A stretch of DNA of 64,000 nt from Athene noctua (Eukaryota > Chordata > Aves > Strigiformes > Strigidae). Made by a program: the position numbers and the translations under genes. The notes under the pieces were generated by a model. It saw only the letters and a program-made list of their open reading frames with translations, was not told where the DNA came from and ran no database searches. Positions within the stretch are counted from its first letter, which is position 1. Each line of letters opens with the position of its first letter. Positions 25,501 to 33,493 of this stretch are shown piece by piece. The stretch lies in contig NC_134038.1 in assembly GCF_965140245.1 (NCBI RefSeq), positions 38,970,848-39,034,847 on the forward strand. The letters run 5' to 3'.

Positions 25501-28500
25501 TCATATCTTGATGTCACTTTTGCACAAGCTAATTTTTTACTACCTCAAGACACATCAGTTTACATGGCTTTATCATCTAATCTATTACTTTATCTAATAA
25601 ATTATGGAAGGTTGAAGTTGAAATCTTTGTAAGGTTCCAGTACTTGTTTCTGTGAATTAACAGAAGAGTTTTTTTCACTGTAGGAAAGCAGAACATAAGC
25701 ATGTATTTAAAATTGAACAAATGCTGAAATGCTTTTCTATTGTAGGTCTTGTTTGCTTGTTACCCCCCCCCCCCCTTTTTTTTTTTTTCCTTTGAATGCT
25801 ATCAGTGGACTGAATGATCAAAAGAACTCCAATTTTCCTCTCCTAATGGATGCTGTTCAAAGTAAGGTGCAGAGAAGGGAAAAGGAAAAAAAAAGGCTAG
25901 CTGGAACCCCCAGAAGTTGAGAACTCCCAAGTTGCTTGCTTCAGTGTTCTTTCTTGTCCATATGGTAGTACGGAAAACGAGTTTAATGTATGGTAATTAA
26001 GGAAGTCAGATGGAAAAAAAAATAAATCTAAAGGTACTTGTTACTTACTTAGTGTTTGCTAAACAAAGCAGCAAAGCTGTCATTCATAATTTTAAGATTA
26101 ATTGCAAGTTGATGCGGTAATAATTTTGTTTCTGCACATAGCTTTAAATCACTGGCATAATTAAAATAGGGCTGAATTTGGACAACAGATTTATATTAGT
26201 ACCTTATTAAAATTAGTTTTAATTAATCATAAGAAATTAATATGCATTTGGTCTATTATCTGTATATTTTTCTATCTAAAAAAAATGCTATCATAGAGTT
26301 TATACCATAAATTTTAGTCTAATCAGAAGTAACCTTTGGATTCTTCAAGGAAGTCTGAGGTTCTGCTTTGCTGATGATGCTCAGTAACTTTGGAGAAGAA
26401 AACATTCGGAAAGATTAGAGTTCTACAGAGAAATTGTTTTTCTTATGTAATAACGAAAGTGGGAAAAGTATCAGAAGGCAGTAGAACGTCTTTTGTTTAA
26501 AAAATAAAAGCTCGATGCAAAGCAACAGCAGTGTACTGAGCATCTACTGTGTTTTGTTTGTAGTTGTCAAACTGATGTAAACTGTATTCATGTTTGAGAA
26601 CTGTTTGAAACAGACTTGTTTATAATGGTATTAGAATTAGCAGATCAACATAAAAATTGGAGTGTGGGAAAGGAAATAGTCTTACTTAATTTCTCCCCTC
26701 TTCTCTTAAAATTTTTGCTGTGTTCATTGTATAATTGTATTTCTGTAGCATGTGGAGAATTCCAGTTGTATCAGCAGCTGTTTGGAGTACTAATGCAAAA
26801 CCAAATATTTACAAATCTTAATCTCTTTTTTCTTGAAGGACCACTACCCCAGGGGAGACTAAACTTTTAGCTTCTGAAGTCTATGATATCCTTCAGTCTT
26901 CCAACATGTCAGACATGGACAATGTGAATGAGATGAATTACCGACGACGGAAAGCGCAGTTTTTCCTTGGCAGCACAAATAAGCGTGCCAAGACAGTGGT
27001 TTTGCATATAGATGGCCTTGATGATTCGGTAAGGAAGCCTTCAGCTTTTATGTAAATAAGGCATGCTGTACTGAAATGTATTTTGCCCACAAAAATAATG
27101 TATTCAGGCTACTTGCGTGGTATCATCAATTGTCAGCAATTTATGTGAATCATATTTTGAATTGCAAGATGTGTATAAAATCTTGCATAAATTGAGCTTA
27201 CTCAGAATATCTAAAGATGTTTAAAGGCAGTTTTCTTGATGGCTTTTTAATTAGTCTGAAAAAAGTGTTCTGTTTCCACCTCTCCTAATTTTTTCCCTTT
27301 TTCGAGAATGAATGGAATACACAAGGTACCATCAGGAGTTTCACTTAAGGATATCTTGTGCTTGTATCAGTGTGTTAAAAGAAGTTTCCTTTTAGTCAAG
27401 AGAGGTTTCAGACACTGGGGTGGTTTTTTATTACTCTTAATTCAGAAATGCTGTATTTTCTTTGAGCTGTTTTTTTCTACAGCTTTTCATTGTCTGTGAG
27501 ATCTTTTCTACTGTAGTGACCAGAATGGCATTTGAGTTAATGAGGTCTCACTGAGTCTTTATGTAATGTCAGAATAACTTCTACGGATTTATCTACCATA
27601 CCCCTGTAGATAACACCCCAGGGCCATGTTTGCCTTTTTACGGCTGCCAAACAGCATGTAGACTGTTTAAGCACGTTATCCACAAGTGCCCTCCGGACTC
27701 TGTATCTTCGGTTTTGTACCCATTTTAAATGATCAAACCTGATCCTTTGCTTTGTTGCTTTACATTTTGCCAAGTAAGCGTGTCCACAGGCCCAGTTTAT
27801 CAACAGCATACCCGTCGTACTGTTTTCATAAGACCATAGTTAATTCCTTTAGAAATAACATGCTGCTCTAGCTCACTTTATACAAAGTAAATATTTTTTA
27901 CAGTTTTGTCCTTCCAGCACTTGCTCTGTCTAGAAAGGCAGTGCTTTGTCAACACCATTGGCTTTTGTACTCTAAAAGTTTTTTTAATTCAGTCCTATCA
28001 GTTGTCTGTTGTTAAGTTTGTTTTGTTTTGTTTTTAAGCTTGTAGTTAATTTGTTTGTTCACAGGTATCTCCAAGCAAGAAATTTCATCCACTTCTACTT
28101 TGTGAGTTTAGATATTCTAGCTATATTCTGACTCTATCTTAAAAGTGTTTCTTTGTGTCCTTCAACAAATGGAATTTAGCAAGATTTGTGGAGTTTCTTT
28201 CTTAAATGCTGAGGCAAAGGTATTCTGAAAAAGTGTAGGATATTTAGATATTCAGCTCCAGAGAGCAAAACTGCAGGCTTCTGTAATTGCCTAGAGCACA
28301 CCAGCATGTTTTCTTAGCTCATTGTTGAAGAAAATCTGACTGTGCACTGGCTGGAGGTGGCTAGTATGCATAGGTCTGTATTTCATCAGATGATTAAAGA
28401 AATGTTAGTGATACTCCAGGTGCTGAGCCAGCAGTTAAACATCCCTATAGTGCTGTTTTAGATGTCACGATAAGTTGCAGTGGGGGGTGATGCAGGATGT

Positions 28501-31440
28501 GAACAATAAAAGCAGCTTAGTTTCATTCAACAGTGTATTCCTGAGTTAACAAGCAAAAAAATACTAGGTGGCGTGTAAGAGATTTAAAAGGCATAGTAAG
28601 TAAGTGCAGGGCTCTAAACACAGTGTTCTGACTTTACGTGTTTTGTCATTTACATTTGAAACAAGAAGCTGCTGTTAGGAATGACTGCAAATCCTACAAA
28701 TGCTTGTGGATTTTGAAACCTCAGATAGTAGGAAGGGAGGGGAGAGGTTGTTTGTTGTTTAGTGTGGGGTTGGATGTTTTTATTTTAAGATCCCATTATC
28801 AAATTTGATGATTAAAAAAAAAAACCAAACCCCGAAGCAGTACTTCAGGAGTCTGGGGCATCCCCCTCAGTAAGTTTTCTAGTCTGTACATTTTAGTAGT
28901 ATTTGTTAGGGTATGGTAATCAGGGTTCCATGTGCAAGAAAATAACCTAGATTTCACCTGTCCTACCTTGTACCTTTCCTATCCTGTGCCCATGCTTCAG
29001 GAGTACCATGCAGAAAGATGTCTAGCTGTGTAATGCTGAGGTTTGTGCCTAACTGCCATAGTTAGACATACTTTGCAAAAGATGTTTGTGCAGCAAGGCT
29101 GGTGGCTGCCAAGCTTCCAGCTTTTTAAGGAGTCTGTATGGACCTTGGTAAGTTTTGTCTTTAACAAGTGATTCACCAGTTATCTGATCACTGAAAACCT
29201 CATTTGAAATTAAACTGAGGTGCCTGTGATTTAACCTGTGATCTCAGAGTAAAAAGCCAGATTGCGTCACAGAATTGCTATACACTGATGTAAGTGTAAA
29301 TTATCTGTTTAGGGTAATAATGTGTTGCTTCTTGTGTCCAAAAGTAGTTTCAACTTTCACTCACATAAGGCAGCCTGTCAACTTGCATTAAATATTTCCT
29401 GTGTATAGGAAAGGTAGCCTGTCTGACAAAGTTATTTTTGTAAATCTCAAAAATGTTAATTATTTCAATACATAAATTTACACAAATGAATTGTTTCAAT
29501 ATATATGCTAAACTGCTAAAAAAACCCCCACTTCAGTTAGTTCTTCCAGAGATTAAAATAATTTACTTTTTGTGTGTGAAACTATCCCAAATACTGACAA
29601 GTGATTATTTAATAACTACTACAAATATGCTTTGAAATAACTTATTTAAAACCTTGTATAAACTTGCAGTAAAATTTAAATACATAAGGCTATTAGTTTA
29701 TTTCTAGAACAGTGCATCTTTCTTTTTTTCCCCTTCTATACTAGCAGTCTCTTCAAGTATGTTTTCATCCTTTTTGTTACAACCATCTTGTGCAAATATT
29801 AAAAGGAAAAGAAAAAATAGAACATTCTAAGATAATGTAGAACAGCTGCAACTAGTACAGGTCAATGTAATGTTACCTCACAGTAGGCGATGTCACTTGC
29901 TTTAAACATAACATTCCGTGGGTTATCAACCAAATATTTTCCCTCTGAAATAAGAATTAAGCGTATGCTGTGCAGTGATGTCTAAGCTGCCACAGATGAA
30001 GCAGCTGAAAGGTGCAACAGCTGCTCTGATGCATTCAGTCAGTATGGAGGCAAGGTGTCTGATAAATAGCAACTTAAACACTAACTACTCATCAATGAGC
30101 ACTTCAGTCAATCAGAACTAAACCAGAGGGGATGGTTTAGCTGATCATACAGAGAAAAACATTCTTTGCTTTTCAGCACTTTTTTCTAATTATTTACAGT
30201 TGATTCCATCTTTCTTTGACTTCTAAAGTGTAAACATTCTTTTTTGTTTTTTTGTGGCAAGAGAGTCTTAATATTTGTGCACTAAAATGTAAGTCTTAGT
30301 TTTTCTTTTACAAAAATATGGTTGAGTAACCACCTGCCCTCAGACATACAGGAATTCCTTAACAATTAATTGTGAGCATTTTCATATGGTGTATTAACAA
30401 AGTACTTTAGTTGTGGGGTTTTTTTTGTTTTTCAGTCTCGAAGGAATCTTTGTGAAGAAGCCTTGCTGAAAATTAAAGGTGTTATTAGTTTTACCTTTCA
30501 AATGGCTGTTCAAAGGTGTGTGGTCCGAATTCGCTCAGACTTAAAAGCGGAGGTAAGTGCTCAATAACTGTCCAGATCCTCGTGTTATTGCATTCTGTCA
30601 CACTAAGCTCTTGGTTTTTAATGTGTGCTTGTAGGCATTGGCAACGGCAATAGCATCAACCAAAGTTATGAAGGCACAGCAAGTTGTGAAAAGTGAAAGT
30701 GGTGAGGAGGTAGGATATGTATCTTTCTAAATAACAATTGATTTTGCTTGGCTGTATCACTAATACCAGCACCTCTGATGCCAGGGAAAATTTTGTAGGT
30801 GGGAGTGCCACACATACAGTACAGTAACAAGTATGCTGTGTCAGAATGTGTATCCATAGAACAGTTGTACAGAATTTATTGTTCAGAAGGACAAAAATAC
30901 TGTAGTTGTTTCTCTCCTTAATGATATGGAAAGGATCACAGTGAACCTTTTTTTTTGGCTGCAGTTGCTGAAGTGTTTTTATTTCACAACTGCAGTAAAA
31001 GGGCTATGTCTTTATTTATTTGGTATTTTTTCTTCTGTGTGAAGCCAAAGCTTTTCTTGTATATCTTCTAGGCATATTAGATTCCAGATATATAGTAGGT
31101 TCCATTTATATTTTTGCTGTGTAGGGGGATGGGGAGGAGTCTCACAACATGCATGCCTGTCATCCTGAATGTGTATATATGTGTAACTTCCATTCATTCT
31201 TTTAAGTTACAACATTTGACATAATTTTAATCTGTCATGTTTTATTAGATGCTGGTTCCGTTCCAAGATACTCCAGTGGAAGTAGAGCAGAATACAGATC
31301 TACCTGAGTATTTACCAGAAGATGAAAGCCCTACTAAGGAACAGGACAAAGCAGTGTCTCGTGTTGGGTCACACCCAGAAGGTGCAGCAAGCTGGCTCAG
31401 CACAGCAGCAAACTTTCTATCGAGATCTTTCTACTGGTGA
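1417..31440 (+). CDS. ARMC1: ARMC1, armadillo repeat-containing protein 1 (six coding exons, spliced)
   Basis: Seen: six exons (1417-1590, 5770-5861, 26839-27028, 30436-30552, 30635-30709, 31249-31440), all with GT-AG borders, join into one 279-codon frame. It begins MNSTMSEEPDALS and ends FLSRSFYW. The product matches vertebrate ARMC1 throughout (about 282 residues in human; the shortfall is near the N-terminus). Residues about 36-78 form one armadillo-type helical repeat. Residues about 139-203 have the beta-alpha-beta-beta-alpha-beta pattern of a heavy-metal-associated (HMA)-like ferredoxin fold, without its usual CxxC metal ligands. An acidic linker (about 220-245) precedes a short hydrophobic/aromatic tail. 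Known for the family: ARMC1 is found in cytosol and at mitochondria, associates with the mitochondrial intermembrane-space bridging (MICOS/SAM) complex with DNAJC11, and affects mitochondrial distribution. No enzymatic activity is known. No stop codon or frameshift interrupts it, so I infer a functional gene. Confidence 0.97.
1951..2260 (-). mobile_element. Degraded CR1 LINE fragment
   Basis: Reads as the reverse complement of a CR1 3' region. GGTTAGAAACGACCTCCAGAG matches the usual GGTTGGAAARGACCTCYRRAG block, and 'CACCTTGAAGGATGGTGTTT' and 'ACCTCTCTGGCACCCTGTTCC' match the later blocks. It is heavily diverged and has no coding capacity. Borders are approximate. Confidence 0.7.
3203..3726 (-). 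other. Unidentified minus-strand open reading frame inside intron 2
   Basis: About 174 codons stay open on the minus strand between an in-frame TAG (just above 3726) and the TAA at about 3203-3205. There is no ATG near the upstream end; the first internal ATG is far downstream. The in-frame TAG sits in a T-rich run ending TTTTAG, which could act as a splice acceptor. The translation is rich in K, R, N, S and T, with no repeat signature and no domain I recognise. It could be a decayed retrocopy, a lost exon or chance. Not claimed as a gene. Confidence 0.25.
5225..5640 (-). mobile_element. Old CR1 LINE fragment
   Basis: In reverse complement it follows the CR1 3' consensus. Recognisable blocks are 'CATCTGTTCCAGTGTTGAAC', 'ACTTCCCAAGCTGCAATTTG', the 'GTTACATTGTCTGCTGCC' block and a 'CTCTCAACCTTTTCTCATAG' block. 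There are many substitutions and no usable frame. It lies immediately upstream of the exon 3 acceptor region. Confidence 0.72.
5770..5861 (+). CDS. ARMC1: ARMC1 coding exon 2 (gene exon 3), residues 59-89
   Basis: Acceptor TTTTTAG at 5763-5769, then GCT CTC CGC TAT TTG GCA (ALRYLAECRANREKMK), completing the armadillo helices. The donor GTAAGT is at 5862. The exon is 92 nt and ends after two bases of the codon for Lys89 (AA|G), which the next exon completes. Confidence 0.97.
9961..9978. repeat. Poly-T tract
   Basis: An uninterrupted run of 18 T followed by T-rich ATTTTT units. It may be the reverse-complemented A tail of an old retroposed sequence, but no parent element is recognisable. Confidence 0.8.
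13204..14256 (-). mobile_element. 5'-truncated CR1 LINE with decayed ORF2 reverse transcriptase
   Basis: The element's 3' end is at the left: AATCACAGAATCAACTAGG is the reverse complement of a CR1 terminal octamer block. About 1.05 kb of ORF2 3' part and 3'UTR is present. On the minus strand, one 149-codon stretch (14192-13743) encodes the RT palm region, including SVLGPLLFNIFIGDL and the catalytic FADD box (14073-14084). A second stretch (13625-13308) encodes the C-terminal SLEKRRLRGDLIALY block. The two are in different frames, so the ORF is broken. ORFs on the + strand here are shadows. It is better preserved than the other CR1s, so probably a younger avian subfamily. Confidence 0.95.
17213..17231. 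repeat. Poly-T tract
   Basis: Run of 19 T in intron 3. The parent element is not recognisable. Confidence 0.8.
21055..22320 (-). mobile_element. 5'-truncated CR1 LINE, about 1.3 kb, decayed
   Basis: In forward view it starts ACAGAATGGTTGAGGTTGG and continues through the typical CR1 blocks 'ATATCTCCAAGGATGGAGAC', 'GTGTTTCCTGATGTTCAGAG' and 'TCACCTCCCTCGACCTGCTG'. Minus-strand frames keep fragments of ORF2, for example AIQRDLDRLEKWADRNLMKF (within 21878-21606) and VLQGSILFNIF (within 22009-21797), split by frameshifts. This is a different subfamily from the 13.2 kb copy, judged by its 3'UTR blocks. Confidence 0.94.
23456..23499. other. Near-perfect stem-loop
   Basis: Outer arms GTAAGAT (23456-23462) and ATCTTAC (23493-23499) pair fully. 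Inner arms 23463-23473 and 23479-23489 pair over 11 bp with one G-T wobble and close a 5-nt loop CGAAA. Only a 3-nt bulge (23490-23492) interrupts the 18-bp stem. No family is recognised. Confidence 0.6.
23565..23790 (-). mobile_element. CR1 LINE 3' fragment
   Basis: Begins AGAATCATAGAACAGCCCAGG, the reverse complement of the CR1 terminal octamers. It continues with 'AAAGGACCTTGAAAGGTCAT', 'CTATCTGGCGCCTTGTCCAA' and 'GAAAACTTTCAGTGATGGGG'. About 225 bp of 3'UTR with no coding part. Confidence 0.9.
24219..24460 (-). mobile_element. CR1 LINE 3' fragment
   Basis: Begins GATCATAGAGTCATGGAATAG and continues 'AAGGTCATCTAGTCTGACCC', 'CTGCAATAAGCAGGGACATC' and 'CTCTCTGGGCAACCTGTTTC'. It is a CR1 3' end in antisense orientation and a different subfamily from the copy 650 bp upstream. 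Confidence 0.9.
25763..25788. repeat. Homopolymer pair C13T13
   Basis: Thirteen C directly followed by thirteen T (G13/A13 on the other strand), about 1 kb upstream of the exon 4 acceptor. A pure homopyrimidine tract that is slippage-prone. Confidence 0.85.
26839..27028 (+). CDS. ARMC1: ARMC1 coding exon 3 (gene exon 4), residues 89-152
   Basis: Acceptor TTTTTTCTTGAAG, then G completes Lys89, followed by TTTPGETKLLASEVYDILQS, the RRRKAQFFLG block and KTVVLHIDGLDD (first strand of the HMA-like fold). The donor GTAAGG at 27029 leaves phase 0. The stretch SDMDNVNEMN (about residues 113-122) is the part that differs most from my recollection of mammalian ARMC1. Confidence 0.97.
27029..30435 (+). 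other. ARMC1: ARMC1 intron 4
   Basis: GT-AG intron of about 3.4 kb with one ancient CR1-like fragment (about 27500-27840). The rest is AT-rich single-copy-looking DNA with no gene seen. Confidence 0.94.
27500..27840 (-). mobile_element. Ancient CR1/L3-type LINE fragment
   Basis: The blocks 'CCTGTAGATAACACCCCAGG', 'GCCATGTTTGCCTTTTTACG' and 'AAGCACGTTATCCACAAGTG' match the reverse complement of old CR1/L3 ORF2 3' sequence (the segment around 'GNNAWVMQPV..' of the RT C-terminal part). A 90-codon minus frame (27809-27537) is a remnant of that. It is much older than the 13 and 21 kb copies. Confidence 0.6.
30436..30552 (+). CDS. ARMC1: ARMC1 coding exon 4 (gene exon 5), residues 153-191
   Basis: Acceptor TTTTTGTTTTTCAG, then TCT CGA AGG AAT. 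It encodes SRRNLCEEALLKIKGVISFT and FQMAVQRCVVRIRSDLKAE, the first helix and middle strands of the HMA-like domain. Donor GTAAGT at 30553; 117 nt, phase 0 at both ends. Confidence 0.97.
30553..30634 (+). other. ARMC1: ARMC1 intron 5 (82 bp)
   Basis: Minimal GT-AG intron with donor GTAAGT and acceptor TTGTAG. It is near the lower size limit for vertebrate introns and lies in a gene whose other introns reach 21 kb. Confidence 0.95.
30635..30709 (+). CDS. ARMC1: ARMC1 coding exon 5 (gene exon 6), residues 192-216
   Basis: Encodes ALATAIASTKVMKAQQVVKS then ESGEE, the last helix and strand of the HMA-like domain. Donor GTAGGA at 30710; 75 nt, phase 0. Both flanking introns are short (82 and 539 bp), so exons 5-7 are clustered. 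Confidence 0.97.
30710..31248 (+). other. ARMC1: ARMC1 intron 6
   Basis: 539-bp GT-AG intron (donor GTAGGA, acceptor TTTTATTAG). Nothing else recognised. Confidence 0.95.
31249..31440 (+). CDS. ARMC1: ARMC1 last coding exon (gene exon 7), residues 217-279
   Basis: Begins ATG CTG GTT CCG (MLVPFQDTPVEVEQ; an internal Met, not a start). It runs through the acidic LPEYLPEDESPTKEQDK linker and ends at TGA 31438-31440 after SWLSTAANFLSRSFYW, the conserved hydrophobic/aromatic C-terminus of ARMC1. Confidence 0.97.
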   Translation: MLVPFQDTPVEVEQNTDLPEYLPEDESPTKEQDKAVSRVGSHPEGAASWLSTAANFLSRSFYW

Positions 31441-31836
31441 CTTGTATTTGGTGTTAAAAGACTGTGTGAATGAACCAACAGGGGGGCCAGTTTTCCATTG
31501 GTGTGGTGAACTGCCAAGTGCAATTTGCAATAAATCATCACAGAAATTTTAGATTAAGCAAATGTATGCTGCATTTTACATTTTATTGGACATTTAGCCT
31601 GATAGGGCAGGGGTCAAAAGACAGAGGCCTCCAATCAAATTGTTCTTTCATTTGTTTTTCATGTAGATTTTATTTCTTCACTTTTTAAAAATGGGTCCAC
31701 TGTTATATACCAAATGTTTATGCGTATAGAGCTTTAAGTTTGACTTCACATGGAACACATGATAGGGAGAATCCATTTAACTCAAGTCTCAGGGCCTCTG
31801 TGAAAGAAAATTCTTAAGAGCTCTATTTGTGCATTA

Positions 31837-31842
31837 AATAAA
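31837..31842 (+). terminator. ARMC1: Proximal polyadenylation signal AATAAA
   Basis: First canonical hexamer after the stop codon (about 400 nt downstream), followed by T/GT-rich sequence. Confidence 0.5.
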
Positions 31843-32192
31843 ATGCCTGTTTCATTTCTGCATCCCTTTGGACTAACGTTACTTTGTTTAATTTTCTAGA
31901 TTTTGACTCCAGAGAAAAATATAGTCTGCCTCTTTTTTTTTTTTTTTGCCTTTATTTTTGCCAACCATGTTCACAGTGTGAGCACCATGTTCCCCTTTTG
32001 CTATTAAACTAGAATCACTACAGACTTGAAATTTATAACCGTTTTATGTATATTGAATTTTTTCCAGCCTGCCCTTAACCATTGGAGTGCTTGAGATTAT
32101 GAAATAAGGGATTGAATAAACACAAATATGTATACATACATTGTACAGTAAATAAACTAGAACATATTTGTAATGATGGGTGTGACTGACTG

Positions 32193-32211
32193 ATATATAT
32201 ATATATATATA
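32193..32211. repeat. (AT)n microsatellite
   Basis: About nine AT units within the probable ARMC1 3'UTR. Confidence 0.9.
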
Positions 32212-33487
32212 AAACTAATAAATACCACTGACTGCTGTTTAGGCTAGCTGGGAAGACTAGCAAAAAAAGCTGTGGTCTAATGTAGTGATGACCCATCATG
32301 CAGCTCTGTCTGCAGAGAATAGAGGGATGTGGACTGTATTTGGTTAAGAAATGGTGTTCACCATTAGCAAGTATTTAATGTAAGGGAAACTTTAAACTTG
32401 AAGAATAAAGCAGAACTGAATGCCTCTTTTGCCACAGTGCCACACTCATAAATTTTGACTTTAATCCTTTTTATTTTTTTACCTAACAAATCTGTTACGT
32501 ATTTACTGTTCCCTCCTAATGTCTTTCATGAGACTGCCATGAAAGTACATCAGCTTTGATAGGCTTAAAAACATGCAAACAATTGGCTTTACCTTGTTAC
32601 TTGCAGACAGTATAAGTTCAAAGATGTCTTGGTAATTTCCATGACCAGCAGTGATAAAAAAAGCTAAACTTCTCTACGTAGAGAATAATATATATCTGAA
32701 CTATTAGCAAACACTGTGTGCCTGAGAGGATTCAATACACAGTTCTTGAAAACTGCAGTGCCACTGCTTTGTTGCACCAGAGAAATACAGCTGAGAATTT
32801 TTAAATAATGTTATAAACCTCATTATGAAATGCTTTTTTTTTTTTGGTAATGTATTTGTATAATATTCATTATATTTACCACTTGGAGACTCAGAAAAAA
32901 AAAAGCATCAAAGTTATTCTCCTGTGCCTATGCACAAGGAGGAAAAAAAAAAAATCACAGGCCATCATAATACTACAGGAATGCTGAGGAAGTGATAGTG
33001 TAAAATAATAATGCAGGTCAGAGTTCACCCACACAAGTTAATTGTCATTCTAGGATAAAAAAAGAAACAAAAACTTGTTAGCAGACGAGATGTCTCATGT
33101 TTTTTAATATATCTAGTTTATTTTTGATTCAGGTTTACACGCACAGATTGAAAATACAGGCTTTTCAGGGCATGTATTGCTTTAAATATGTAATATTACT
33201 CATATCGCTGTCTAGAATGTTACAGTACCAAATGTGTTTGAAAAGTCCTCTGTTCTATAGCCATGAATGCAGAGTTTTATTTTTCTGCATTAACATCTGT
33301 TTGCATTTGCATTACTGCACATCTATTTACTAAAAGACTACACCCTTTGGATATTAATGGTTCAATACCAGTAGGTATTACAGTTTGTCTGTGCATTCGG
33401 TCTGTAGGTGTGCTTTTATGACAGTATTGCAGCTCTTGTAGAACAGTTTAAGGCATCTGTAAAAGTTTTTGAAATATATTGTAAAGT

Positions 33488-33493
33488 AATAAA
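33488..33493 (+). terminator. ARMC1: Distal candidate polyadenylation signal AATAAA
   Basis: Sits in AAGTAATAAAGG with a TGTAAA just upstream. It is the last strong-looking hexamer before sequence character changes. Confidence 0.35.

Larger units (their letters stand above)
5862..26838 (+). other. ARMC1: ARMC1 intron 3 (about 21 kb)
   Basis: The largest intron. It holds two long CR1 copies (about 13.2-14.26 and 21.05-22.32 kb), two short CR1 copies (23.57 and 24.22 kb), poly-T runs at 9961-9978 and 17213-17231, a C13T13 tract at 25763-25788 and a hairpin at 23456-23499. The remaining stretches (5862-13200, 14260-21050, 22330-23560, 24470-26838) show no gene. Blocks at about 10.33-11.1 and 26.04-26.3 kb resemble non-coding conserved DNA. 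Confidence 0.94.
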
